Of a stretch of DNA of 64,000 bases, positions 8,005 to 18,158 are shown in pieces. The translations under genes were made by a program, and so were the position numbers. The notes beneath the pieces were generated by a model. The model did no database searches and was not told the DNA's origin. It saw only the letters and a program-made list of their open reading frames with translations. Source of the stretch: Panagrolaimus kolymaensis (lineage: Eukaryota > Nematoda > Chromadorea > Rhabditida > Panagrolaimidae); contig JAJQJQ010000004.1 in assembly GCA_028622995.1 (NCBI GenBank), positions 1-64,000 on the forward strand, read 5' to 3'. Each line of letters opens with the position of its first letter. Positions within the stretch are counted from its first letter, which is position 1.

Positions 8005-8764
8005 TCAGAGGTATGTTGAATATGCTGTTAAAGGCCGACTGGTTGGAACGATGAGATCTCCATGGTGCCAGGTTTTACACAATTTACATTCAAATTCGTT
8101 CGATTCATTGAACACTAACTCGTAAATGACATTCTTTTCATGAACATGATCGCAGGGGAAAATAACGTGGGGTTTTTTGGAGTGCCCATATGCTTCTTCA
8201 AATTCATCAATGAAGTTATTAGTTTTTGGTTGCATTGTATTGTAGCTGAAAAAAAGAATGTCAAAAGAGAGTTAATAAAAAAGCGTAAAAGCTTACCCAT
8301 GATGGGGCATAACCAATTCATAAGAATGGAATGTATGACATTTGATGCATTCAAATTCATAATTTGCATTTAATTGTTGACCCCAAAGGCTGTGAAACGA
8401 AGTGATGTGATTACACGGAAAGATAATCGCACTTTTTTTCGAGCATCCATATTGCTTTTCAAATTGGATCAAAAAATCAACAGTTTTTTTCTGATATGGG
8501 GGATATCTATAAAAAATAAGAAAGAGGGTAAAAAAAGAAGAAGGGAAAAGCTTACCCATAAAACGCTGCAGGATCAATGTTTTGAGCTTCTTCGAGTTCA
8601 AGTTTTTCGAAGAGAGCTTCCATCTGATTATCAGGAAATGGCTCGCTTGTTTTTGGTGGTGATGGAATAAACCAATCGAATAAGTCACCAGGATCCTCAA
8701 GGGGTGCAAACAAATCCTCGCTTTCTTCTTGTTGAGGATCGGGTTTGACAAAGTTGGAATCCAT
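8005..8764 (-). CDS. Three-exon protein with two tandem Cys/His zinc modules
   Basis: Exons read 8764-8556, 8506-8297 and 8245-8005, giving 219 aa. Exon 1 encodes an acidic region (QQEESEDLFAPLEDPGDLFD). Exons 2 and 3 encode homologous modules: F-x2-[FE]-E-x2-YG-x-SKK-x3-IFPC-[ND]-H, then after about 20 residues FEC-x2-C-[HK]-T-[FW]-H. The C-x-H ... C-x2-C-x3-H spacing should bind one zinc per module. Both introns are phase 2 after a GG, and exon 2 is 210 bases, so the module was duplicated as a symmetric exon. I do not recognise the family. An acidic start plus zinc modules would fit a transcription or protein-interaction factor, but that is inference. Confidence 0.7.
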
Positions 8765-9181
8765 TGCAAAACTGTAAAATAAAAAAGTTTTTAAATTAAA
8801 AAAGAGCAACAAAAAAAGTCACGATCAAAATGTAAAGAAAAAAGAAAAGAATGGAGTTGATGCTGTAAGTTTGCGATAAATAAATCCACATCTCTGAGAT
8901 ACCATAAAAAAGGTCAAAGGAGATCGCTTTCAAAAAAAGTCAACAAAAAAGGTGCCGAAAAAAGGGTCAAAAAAAGAGTATTGCATAAGTGGCGACAAAA
9001 GAGATTGACTGAACTTAAAAATGTAAAACAGAGATTATCGATGTATTGTTTTAGCTACAAGGAGAAAAAAAGCAGTTGCCGTGTTCGAGACTCTCGATAA
9101 AGAAGAATAATAATGAAGCCCCCCTCTTGACTTTCATTGTTATTTCGAGTGTCACCTTTTTATTTTCTTTAAGGACAAAAA

Positions 9182-9701
9182 ATGTCTCGAACACGGTAAG
9201 TTAAAAATGCCCTTAAAAATTTAATTTATCAGTTGATTTTATTTAGTGCGGCTGTTGGCAAACTTGTTATTGTAGAAGAAAATACAGATGGAAGTTTATT
9301 GCGGACTTTACCTATCATTTTTAGTGATTATGAAGCTAAAGATGACGAATTCACCCTTCTTATTCATCGTACATTGAAAAAAGCAATGAATAAAATAAAT
9401 AAAGGGCTTAATCCAAATGGCTACTTTCGGTAAATCGTTTTTTCTTTCATTTTTTCTTCATATTTTTAAAAACTTTTTTTATAGTTACAACATTTGGAGT
9501 GAACATCTTGGATCAGAATCTTTCCCCATGCAAAATCCACTTCTTATTCCAATGACAGGCGAGGATGTTTTTGCGCGAATATTGAACCTATTACAGTCCG
9601 AAACTCATCATGAAATTTTTCGTGACCGCCTTTTAATTGATCTAATTTATGTTCGTCCTCTCGAGAATGAAAATAACGAACTTGACGATGACTTAGAATA
9701 A
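9182..9701 (+). CDS. Unknown 137-aa three-exon protein
   Basis: Exons 9182-9195, 9247-9429 and 9485-9701 join in frame with GT-AG introns of 51 and 55 bases. The start follows directly from the tiny 14-base first exon (MSRTR). The protein is mixed alpha/beta with IVEENTDGSLLRTLPI early, an amphipathic helix (HRTLKKAMNKINKG) and an acidic tail. No signal peptide or membrane segment, and no family recognised. Exon 1 and its splice donor form the right arm of a 13-base inverted repeat whose other arm is at 9079-9091. It is divergent from the zinc-module gene, with the 417-base gap between them as shared upstream region. Confidence 0.6.
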
Positions 9702-10014
9702 TTTTGATTTTATGTTAAAAAAACTTTTTATTTGCGGGTACATGCTTTGATTAAAATAAAAAAAATACATATAAACTAACTGATTTTTTTGTGAAAAAAA
9801 GAAGCTTACACAATTTAAAAAAAAAAAGAAAGAAAGTGATTTTGCATAATATGAATTAGGGGAAACTACATAAAAAAAGCATAGTAAATTAGACACGCAT
9901 AACATAAAAAAGAAAAAGTTATGCAGGAAAAGTTATGCAAGAAATATTGTGCAGAAAAAGGGAAAGAAGGGGTTATACAAAAAATAAAAATAAAAGATGT
10001 TAAAAAAGTAAGAT
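9702..10014. other. AT-rich spacer with the TTGTGCA/TTATGCA satellite
   Basis: Between the 137-aa gene and the F-box gene 3' end, with runs of TTATGCAGGAAAA, TTATGCAAGAAAT and TTGTGCAGAAAAA around 9895-9960. No gene supported. Confidence 0.6.
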
Positions 10015-11060
10015 TTATGTTTCACTGCAATTGATTGGGAAATTAAGCTTTGATGCTAGCATGTGAAGCTCATATACTGCTTCCATTTTTTGTTGACGGC
10101 TGGCACGGTGTAAAAAACTAACTTGTACACGAGTAGGAAATGACATAATTCTCTATTAGTTTTACATAAATATTTTATAAAAAAGAAGCCTTTTCTTTTA
10201 TTATAAAAAAAATGCATACTTTTAAGGTTCTGACAAAGGGTGTCACACCCTTGATAGGAATTTCAGTAAGTGAAAGTTCACGTAAAAATTTATGTCTGCC
10301 AAGATGTTTCCCGATATAGTGATAATAAAGAGGGCCGTAATAGAAACCTGGAGAATTGAGCCTAAAAAAACCATTTACCCTCAAAAAAAAAAAGAAAGAG
10401 AAAAATAAACTAACTTAAAAACTCTTACGCTTTGGCAACTTTCGAGGATGCTTTCAAAACATGCACTGATGACACATTTTTTAAATTCGATTTTTTTCTG
10501 ACAGTTTACACGAACTTTTTGAATAACTTTAGGTGTTACATCACACTTATCGAAGATTATTTCTTCATAAAAAAGATGATCTGTAAGCATTTTTTCCAAA
10601 CCTTCAAGAAGTACTTCTTCAGGGCAGCGTATGAACTTTAAACAGGATGGGAGAATTATTTGATGAGTTTCCAATACTTTTTTATCATCTTTGAAAAATA
10701 ACCCAAAATGAGCATTCTGAAAATGAAATAGAAAAAATCATAAAAAATTTTATGAATATTAAGATTTTCTTAAAAACCTACTTTCTCATCGATCATCTTC
10801 CAGCCATATCGGGTGTTGTCAAAAAAAATAAAGCGCATTCGTTTAGACGAATGAGAAAGTGCAACCGCATTTTCTAATGAGGGAATATGAGCATGAATAT
10901 TAAAAAGTACTTCGTTGGGTAAATCAAAAATATTTGGTGCTGGTTGAGTAGATTCATATAATTTAAGAAAGTGTTGTTCTTCCATCTCTTTCTCACGGAT
11001 ATATAAATTTGCAAAATGCTGGTCAAAACCACATTGAAATTTTTGAATGTTTCGCTCCAT
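10015..11060 (-). CDS. F-box protein (286 aa, four exons)
   Basis: Exons 11060-10782, 10716-10415, 10361-10220 and 10152-10015 join in one frame. The F-box lies at about residues 44-80 (FDLPNEVLFNIHAHIPSLEN, then a conserved SHSSKRMRFIF). This motif binds Skp1 and places the protein in an SCF ubiquitin ligase as substrate adaptor. The remainder has leucine-rich-repeat-like strands (FLRELSLTEIPIKG) such as nematode F-box proteins use for substrate binding. An alternative donor at 10428 gives a shifted frame, so I chose the one at 10414, which keeps the LRR-like frame. Nematode genomes have large F-box families, so this may be a host gene or cargo of the element. The TTGTGCA satellite on both sides favours cargo. 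Confidence 0.75.
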
Positions 11061-11444
11061 AGCAAAAAATAATAAAGCAACAGCAACCGATGATGATGAA
11101 TGCTTGGTATCAAAAATGATTCTTCATTGAGCGGATAAGCATCACCAGAGAAAAAAAAAGTTGTTTTTAATGACGCAAAGTTTTTGCGGCAAAAGAAAGA
11201 CAAAAGAAATAAATCTGCATATTTGTTTATTTTTAAAAACATGGATAATCGCAACAAAAACTTTTTTTGTCACTATCTGTTGCATTCCTTTTGAATGCCG
11301 AAACAACCAGATGTGACCTCATAAGTGTGCCTTTCTTTTTTCTTTGTTAGCGATACACCCGAAAAATAAAAAGTCATTTTGTCTTTTTCATTTTTACTGT
11401 AACCCGACGACATATTTTTTTCTTCTTCTTTTTTTGTAGAAAAG

Positions 11445-12136
11445 ATGGAAAATTTGGAAAGCCTTAATGGTCAACCTGAAATCATGCATCACTTTATTGA
11501 TGAAACGCTCAAATCCCTCAAGCCTGAAGATTTCATTTTTATTGAAACTGCATCTGAAGTTGACAATTGTAAGTTCTTGCTTGTTTTATAGGCTAAAAAA
11601 AATATCCTTCTTTTTTTAAAGTTTTTATTAATATTTCCGATGGCCCCATAATCGAAATTGATTTCATTTTTCATTGGCTTGATAATTTTTCGGAAGAAGA
11701 TTTTAATTTTTTGAATGAAAAAAACATTGAAGAAAGTGGGACTTTTTTTTTGACTCTTTTTCTTATAAACTAATTATTTTTCCATTAAGGCTTCAATGAA
11801 GTTCTTGATCAAGAAGAAGAAGAAGAAACTACAACGAATGCAAATATTTCCCACGAACCTCCAAGATTGGAAATGTGTACAGCACCTTTTGATGAAGAAA
11901 CCGAGGGTTATGATGTCATAGCTAAAGTCTCATGCGAGCCACCCGTATTAAAGAGAAATGGTTCTCCTCTTTCACCTAACATTAAAAATAAAAAGGCAAA
12001 AATTTCCGATGATGAAGCTGATGAATCTTCCGATGAAGATAATATTGTCGAAGAAGAAATCAACATCAAAATATTTAAATTTGATCGAAGCAGCTCCAAG
12101 AAATTCCACTTCAAAACATTACCCCGCAAAGTTTAA
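11445..12136 (+). CDS. Acidic three-exon protein with nuclear-type tail
   Basis: Exons 11445-11568, 11622-11735 and 11790-12136 give about 194 aa. The N-terminal part is hydrophobic/acidic (FIFIETASEVDN, IEIDFIFHWLDNFSEEDF). The C-terminal half has Glu runs, a KNKKAKISDDEADESSDED segment that looks like a nuclear localisation signal followed by a CK2-like acidic cluster, and a basic end (FHFKTLPRKV). No family recognised. Composition suggests a nuclear regulatory or chromatin-interacting protein, which is inference. It is divergent from the F-box gene, with 384 bases between the two starts. Confidence 0.6.
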
Positions 12137-12496
12137 ATTTTTTTCTTATATAGCATTTGCACAGTTTCTTTACACAACTTTTCTGCATAATATTTTTGCA
12201 CAATGTTACTAGGCATTTTTCTCTTTCATAATTTTATTTTATATGTAATGTTCTTTTTATGTTTTTACACAATTTTTGTTTGTGTATAAATTTCTTTCCA
12301 TAACTTTAATAAATTTTTTTATTTCAATAAAAAAGTAAATGCAAGAAAAAACATAAAAAGGCAGAATAAAAGAAAATAGATAAGTGATAAAATTCATAAA
12401 ATACCGTGAAAAAAAAATAATACCCAACAACTGCATAAAATAATAAAATAAAATAAAAATCAAATGGCCGGAAAATAATACGTAGTCGATAGAAAT
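12137..12496. other. Convergent intergenic spacer with satellite motif
   Basis: Between the 3' ends of the acidic-protein and J-domain genes. It holds ACACAACTTTTCTGCATAATATTTTTGCACAATG near 12,170-12,205 and AT-rich DNA with no supported gene. Confidence 0.6.
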
Positions 12497-13909
12497 TTAC
12501 ATTTGGGCAATATGGATGACATCACTGTTAACTGTTGCTTTTTTCCATTTTGCATAAGCGTCAGTATATTTTGGGAAGTTGTTGATCCCTCGGAAACCAT
12601 GCCATTGTGGAATGATGACATCTTTTCCATCTTCGTGTTGATACATTACAAGATCTTTATAATGGTTCTTCATAACCCATTGATAATAATCCATATGTTT
12701 TGAGGGTTTTTTATCGAGCACCTTTGTATCTAACAAATACTCGCTAAAAATATTAATTTATTATAAGTCCGAAGAAAATTCAGCCTCTACTTACCGATAA
12801 TGCTTAAAACATATCAATAATGTTGGTTCAATTTTATCTTTACCATTCCTATACCGTTTTACACCTGGATTTCCTTCAACAGACTCATCAGATGTAAGAA
12901 CTACATCATCATCTTCAAACTTTGATTTCTTGTTGCTAATTTTAGAAGGAGCTGAAGAGGGGACTAAAATGAGTTGAATATAGATCGTAATATAAAAATA
13001 TTTAAGTGATTTACCCTTTCTTTTTACACCATTAGAAGATGATGCCTTTGCTGGAGAAGGCATAGGGCTTAGAGTAATAACGGGTGGATTTTTAATAGGC
13101 TCTTCTAAAATGCCAATGAATGCAGGAGGGTATTTTTTGAGTAGTTTACTACCATGCTTTTCAACTAATTCCTCCTTATAATATGACGCATCTTCAATCT
13201 CTTTTGATTTGATTTTGATATCCTTCTTTTGTCCAAGAAGAAGGAGATCATGATCATATTGCTTTTGCGAATCCCTTTCAACTTCGGAAATAAGATCATT
13301 CAATTTTCGAATTTTCTCATCTTTTTTGAGGGCAGAATCAGCTTTCATCTTGGCTAATTCAGAATTATATTCTTGTAGTGCTTGTTTCTGGTATTTTTTT
13401 GAATTAGCATATAGTATGGTTCCATATTCCTTCACATCCTCTTTATATTTTTTACAACGATCTTCAAAGGTTGAACCACGTTGTGAATCGTCATCTCGGA
13501 GACTGGTACTTCCCCGCTTGGTTTTAGGAGCATCTTGAGCAGAATTAACAGGGAGCTGAAGTGCCAAAGGACCAGAATTAACTTCAGATGTATCAACATG
13601 TGGAGCGTTCATACCAGTAGCAGCCTCATTTTGGATATTTTGCTGACGCTCTCTTTCGTTAGCAAAAAACTCTTTGAGAACGTCCCAATAACGCTGAGTT
13701 TTCTACAAAAAAATGTAAGAATTCTTATAAGACTAAAAAATGTATATTTAACAAACCGTGATTTGAGAATTAGAGCCACCCTTGTCAGGATGACGAACTA
13801 AGATCATTGCTTTATACGCGGTGCGAACAAGCGCTTTAGTAGCTCCATAATCACATTTAAAGTGATCAAATGCAGCAATGAGGGCAGGAGTTAAATTTTT
13901 GTTTTCCAT
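12497..13909 (-). CDS. J-domain (DnaJ-like) protein with coiled-coil and Lys-rich linker
   Basis: Exons 13909-13757, 13702-13015, 12963-12795 and 12743-12497 give 418 aa. Residues 1-70 form a J domain with the invariant HPD inside VRHPDKGG, preceded by the basic helix II (ALVRTAYKAMIL). J domains recruit and stimulate Hsp70. A charged helical region follows (about 115-200, probable coiled coil: ELAKMKADSALKKDEKIRK). Next come a Pro/Ser linker, a nuclear-type basic/acidic patch (SNKKSKFEDDD) and a Trp/Tyr-rich C-terminal domain (HMDYYQWVMKNHYKDLVMY) that I do not recognise. J domains occur in several DNA viruses as well as hosts. Its location among element genes and the satellite makes capture by the element plausible. 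Confidence 0.75.
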
Positions 13910-14537
13910 AATTCACCAGAAAAAAAGAGAAATATTTCAGCTCAGATAAAAGTAAGAATGAAGGAATGAAAGATTTTCCATAAATCCGAGAGCTTCAATG
14001 AAGCACCTCCTTCTTGCATAAATACTTATGTAGAACCCCTAGCATATCATATTTTGCATAATAATCCTCTCAACGTATAACCTCTGCTTTTCATATTTTC
14101 AAATCTGGCCCTCGCACCATAATTTGATACTGCCGAATAACTGCCATCATCCCTCTCACCATAAAAATGTATACGATGTATCAAAGTTTGTTTGACCTCT
14201 GTCTCAGATGCAATAACAATCTCAAGTTTTTATTGATTATGAGTGCAAAAAAAGTTGCCAAAAACAATCCCAAAAAAAGATGCAAAAAAAAAATCACAAA
14301 AAAAAGTTTCAAACGAATTCAGGTTTATTACATACAAAAACAAACAAACTTTATGTACAACAACAACATACAATACAAACAAAAAAATGATACAAAAACG
14401 TATGCAAAAACAAAAAGAAAAAAGTTAACAAAATTTAAAGGCAATATTCAAAGACATAAGCAGCACCAACAATTCATCACGAATAGCTCTTGAAACTAAA
14501 TCAGCTGTATTCTTTGCATTACCTTGACGCCTAAGCT
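13910..14537. other. AT-rich, low-complexity stretch, no gene
   Basis: CAAAAAA-rich low-complexity DNA. The 108-aa plus-strand frame at 14,167-14,493 is a Lys/Asn/Gln run caused by composition and is not counted as a gene. Confidence 0.6.
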
Positions 14538-14696
14538 TTAATCAAGCATTAGAAATATTATAAGCATGAAGAGGAAGCCAGAAAGAGCTGTGAAAGTTGC
14601 ACGCATATAATCTTCATCAGGAATACCAGCTCCACGAAATTCATCCATTTCATCGGCAATCGTAATAGAAAAAGTCGTAAAGTTGTTATTTAGCAT
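14538..14696 (-). CDS. Tiny membrane protein or terminal exon (52 aa)
   Basis: An ATG at 14696 just after a TTTTTTTCAG acceptor opens a 52-residue frame: acidic first half (IADEMDEFRGAGIPDEDYM) then a hydrophobic segment (LSGFLFMLIIFLMLD) and stop. It may be a whole gene whose 5' UTR is spliced, or the last exon of a longer gene. No family recognised. It is one of three small membrane-protein frames in 14.5-16.3 kb. Confidence 0.4.
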   Translation of the reverse strand: MLNNNFTTFSITIADEMDEFRGAGIPDEDYMRATFTALSGFLFMLIIFLMLD

Positions 14697-15031
14697 ACCT
14701 GAAAAAAATAACAAAATGAGTCTGTTATCGAAGCAGAAACAACAAAATCAAATGGTAGAAAAAGCCACGAAAAAAAGAGAGAAGAAAGACACAAGTATTA
14801 AAGAAAACAAATATTTATTAAAAAGCAACAATCAAAAAAAGGTCATACAAAATCACGAAAACAATGAAAAAACATAACAAAAAAAAGGCGTGCTGGAAAA
14901 AAAAAATTGAATCATTTGAAAATCCATCAGCAGCAGCAACAAAAAAAGAAGAAGAGCATGACCATGTAGTTGAAAACTTCTAAAAATTTGAAAAATGAGA
15001 AAAGTAAAGAAAAAAAGTAAAAATGAACTTA

Positions 15032-15343
15032 CTATTTGAATTTACCGAGATAAATCACGGTATTGATGAGATTGCACATAGCAATCGCAATCAAACAAAC
15101 TACCATACAAATGAGCCAGTTGAATTGAGGTGAAGACCATTTGAATGAAAAAGAGACATCTTCTTCGTCCATTTCTTCTTCTTCGTGAACTTCAGGATCA
15201 ATGTTGATTGCAGCATTTTGCGGAGCTAAACGTCGTCTATCATCATTACCATCACCGCCACCATTACCGGCGTCACCTGCATTCCACTGAAAAAAGAGAA
15301 AGTTAGTTGAATGAATAAAAATGACCAAAAAATAAACATACAA
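15032..15343 (-). CDS. Small acidic protein with C-terminal membrane segment
   Basis: The 103-aa frame has a hydrophobic start (YVYFLVIFIHSTNFLFF), a Gly/Asp-rich stretch with DDRRRLAPQN, a strongly acidic region (EVHEEEEMDEEDV) and a C-terminal transmembrane helix (FNWLICMVVCLIAIAMCNLI). A TTTTTTCAG at about 15,294 could be an acceptor, in which case the first 19 residues would be intronic and an upstream exon supplies the start. I could not find one that stays in frame. Unknown function. Confidence 0.4.
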   Translation of the reverse strand: MYVYFLVIFIHSTNFLFFQWNAGDAGNGGGDGNDDRRRLAPQNAAINIDPEVHEEEEMDEEDVSFSFKWSSPQFNWLICMVVCLIAIAMCNLINTVIYLGKFK

Positions 15344-15918
15344 AGTTCAACATGATTGAAGGTTTTTGAAAGTCGAAAGCTGGATGAAATTCTTGAAGGT
15401 TTTGAAAACGTTTGAAAAATTGATTGAAAGATAAACAAATCTAAAAACAAAGAAAAGGGTTAAAAATATTGCATCATAGCGCATAGTTTTCACGCAAGTA
15501 CAAAAATATTTGAAGTCATTCGAAAAAAAATCATGAAAGTTGAAAAAACGTTGTTGAAAAAAGAAATAAATGAAACTTCTTTACAAAAAAAAAACGACTT
15601 CAAACAAAAATATTTGAATAAGGCTTCGTTGCCAATGGGCAATGAATTTTCGCTTTGAAAACAGAATTTTTAGCGCCAAAAAAATGTTTCACTTGCTTTT
15701 GCTTTTCAAAATTTTCAATAATCAATGTTTGTCAATATTTTTCATGTTACTCATCTTTCTTCGTCCACAACTTTGCGTGCTTTTACATATGATTTCCATC
15801 TTACTTATTGCTTTATTTTTTTCAGATTTACATACAGTTCAAATTATTATCAAGCTTCAAACGGAATCAAGCCATCAAACAGACATCAAGAAATCTTGCC
15901 AAACTTCCACCTTTCAAA

Positions 15919-16316
15919 ATGCTTTCAAAAAGCTTACTTCTTTTGGCTGTTCTTGCTATGGCAAATCTCTTGGGTATTAGTGGTGTTTCAATAGGACTTG
16001 TGACTGGTATGCTCGTATTGGGTATGTTCTTTTGTTATTGCTTTCTTATAAATAGAATCGTTTTTAGGCTTTCACATTCATAAACTTCGAGGAGAAAATA
16101 TTCGCCTTCGCTCCAGCAATCATCAACTTCATCATCATGTTGCTTACCTAAACCACCACCATCACAAGCGAATTGTACGTGGTAAAGCTGTTGTTAAGCA
16201 GTTTGTTCAAGAAATTATGAAACGGTTTAGTAAGTTTTTGTTTTTTATCTGCATTTCTTTGTACTAATAGCTTCATTTTTACAGGCTTCAAGCGTATTCA
16301 ACGAACACGTCAATGA
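15919..16316 (+). CDS. Small TM protein with His-rich basic tail
   Basis: Three exons (15919-16021, 16068 to about 16230, then about 16286-16316) join in frame, giving about 98 aa. A long hydrophobic helix (LLLLAVLAMANLLGISGVSI) is followed by a cytosolic or nuclear basic, His-rich tail (NHHHHKRIVRGKA, then FKRIQRTRQ). The start was placed at the ATG directly before the hydrophobic helix; the frame is open further upstream. No family recognised. Confidence 0.5.
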
Positions 16317-16965
16317 TCTCTGAATTTGTTCAACGTCATCTTACTCTTCATTGTTTTTATGGTTCAAATCAATCCTTCAATTTTGTATGATCCTTTTTTT
16401 ATTAATGCTTTTTGATGATTACTAACATACATATTATTTTCAGATAAATGTTTTCCCTCTTTCGAATGATTCAAAAAATGATGATGCTGATGTTTCAAAT
16501 GCTTCAATGATTTTTTTTCAGAGCCTCTTTTTTTGTTGTTATTCGATCCCTTTTTTGTTTTGTTTTGTACCCCATTTTTGTCTTTATAATTTTTTTTGTT
16601 GTTGTAACTTTTTTTATGATTTGAACCTATTAATAAATTACTTTGTAAATGTAAAAAATGTGTTCGATGTTATGTAATAAGGAGAGGATTAGCAAAAGCA
16701 AGAGAAAAAAATGATGGCAAAAGCGCAAACTTTTTTTTAGCGAAGAAAAAAAGACAAAAGAAAAAATGATGGCAGACGCGCAAAGCTTTTTTCTTCGGTA
16801 AAGACAAAAGCAAAAAAAAGAGTTGCTTGCAAAAGACGAGAAAAAAAGGAGGAGTTTTTTGTTAATCGTTTTTCTTTGCAAATAAAAAAAGTTGCGATAC
16901 CCCAAAAAAGAAAATATTGTTTTAGACATTTCTTCATTCAGGCTCGTTTTTATTGCTGTTGGAAA
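16317..16965. other. T-rich and AAAAAGA-rich stretch, no gene
   Basis: T-rich run (16,440-16,620) then an imperfect duplicated segment with GAAAAAATGATGGCA-GCGCAAA at about 16,705 and 16,760. No gene supported. Confidence 0.55.
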
Positions 16966-17353
16966 ATGTGGCGAATCCGTAGCCCTCAATTTATAGTTTC
17001 ATTCTCTCTCTGCAATTTCTGTAAAGATATTAATCACAGCAAAAGAGATGAATACGTTGAATTCAATAAAGATGGATCGGCCATTATTAAATTTCGATTA
17101 TGCAAGATGTGCATAAAACGAAATTGTATTGCAAAGGAAGCAATGGGTTAGTTTCTTTTTTTAAAAAAAAATAAATTTTGACGAGAATGAATGGATATAT
17201 TTTTTAGATCAAAAGGTTCCAATCGAGAAGGGCGAAAGACTCAATAAGCGTCAGATGGAGGCAATTTTGGCGGACGAGTATACACCAGAGCAAAAAATGG
17301 CACATTTAGAATACCTGAACGACAAAAAAATTCGCGATGCAACTCTCGAATGA
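16966..17353 (+). CDS. CxxC zinc-binding protein (two exons)
   Basis: Exons 16966-17146 and 17208-17353 give 108 aa. Two cysteine pairs about 35 residues apart (CNFCKD and CKMCIKRNC) suggest a zinc ribbon. The C-terminal part is a charged helix (LNKRQMEAILADEYTPEQKM). A TTCATTCAG acceptor at about 16,940 opens the same frame, so an upstream exon may exist. I do not recognise the family. It is the last of the small spliced genes before the satellite-rich boundary at about 17.7 kb. Confidence 0.5.
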
Positions 17354-17689
17354 GCAGATCATACTTGCTCCACTCAACATCAACAACCCATTCAATTACA
17401 CCATCCACTCAGCAACCCAACCATTACCCGCAAACCCAGAAGCAGTATCAGCAACGCAAGCATAAGTCATTTTAATTTATTTTCTCTCCTTCCAAAACTT
17501 TCTTTTTTTGTTTCATTTGCTTGCAAAAAGCTTTTCTTTCTTTTCCATCCATCAAAAAAAAAATTACTCTGCTAACCTTTTTTAATTTCTGCTTTACTTT
17601 TAAATTTATTGATTGAACTCTTCTTTTTATTGATTTGCTTGTGCTTCTTTTTTTATACATGCAATTGATTGATCATAAACATATTTATT

Positions 17690-17960
17690 CTTACACAACT
17701 TTTTTATTTTTTGCATAACATTATTACACAACTTTTTGCATAACTTTTATGCATAACAATAGATTTGATTTTGCACAAAAAAAAGTCCGAACTGCAAATA
17801 CAGTAATCGAACTGCAAATTAAGCCACGCCCCCTTTTCCCCTTCTCTTATTGGTGGATTGAAAGCCACGCCCCCTTTTCCCCCTTCTCTTATTGGTGGAT
17901 TGAAAGCTCCGCCCCTTTTTTTGCACAAAAAAAGACCGAACTGCAAATTAGGCCACGCCC
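17690..17960. repeat. Satellite plus GC-box/CCAAT-like tandem repeat
   Basis: Four TTGTGCA/TTATGCA-type units (17,690-17,780) are followed by a tandem unit of about 46 bases containing GCCACGCCCCC, a pyrimidine tract and TTATTGGTGGATTGAAA (copies at about 17,820 and 17,865). A partial third copy (GCTCCGCCCC) and a second 'CCGAACTGCAAATTA..GCCACGCCC' unit end at about 17,960. This is the last place the satellite is seen going rightwards, so it may mark the element edge. Confidence 0.65.
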
Positions 17961-18158
17961 ACAATGGCGTATTCACCTCCCTCATACTACTAGTCTAAAC
18001 TACTTGAAAGCCTCGAAAATCGGAACATCAAAACACCACTGCAAAAATCCAATAGCTAAAAAAAGTCCCATCAAAACAACAAAAATGAATTCAAAAAAAA
18101 TTTATTTCAAATTTACAATACAAAGGATAAAAATATTTGATTATAAAATTTCACATAA

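Noticed and set aside
14167..14493. 108-aa Lys/Asn/Gln-rich frame
   Set aside because: Composition is that of CAA/AAA-rich DNA, with no splice context or domain.
1..18000. Search for protein-primed DNA polymerase B and adenovirus-type cysteine protease
   Set aside because: No frame with YGDTDS-type or protease motifs was found on either strand. They are absent here or lie left of base 1, so I do not claim them.
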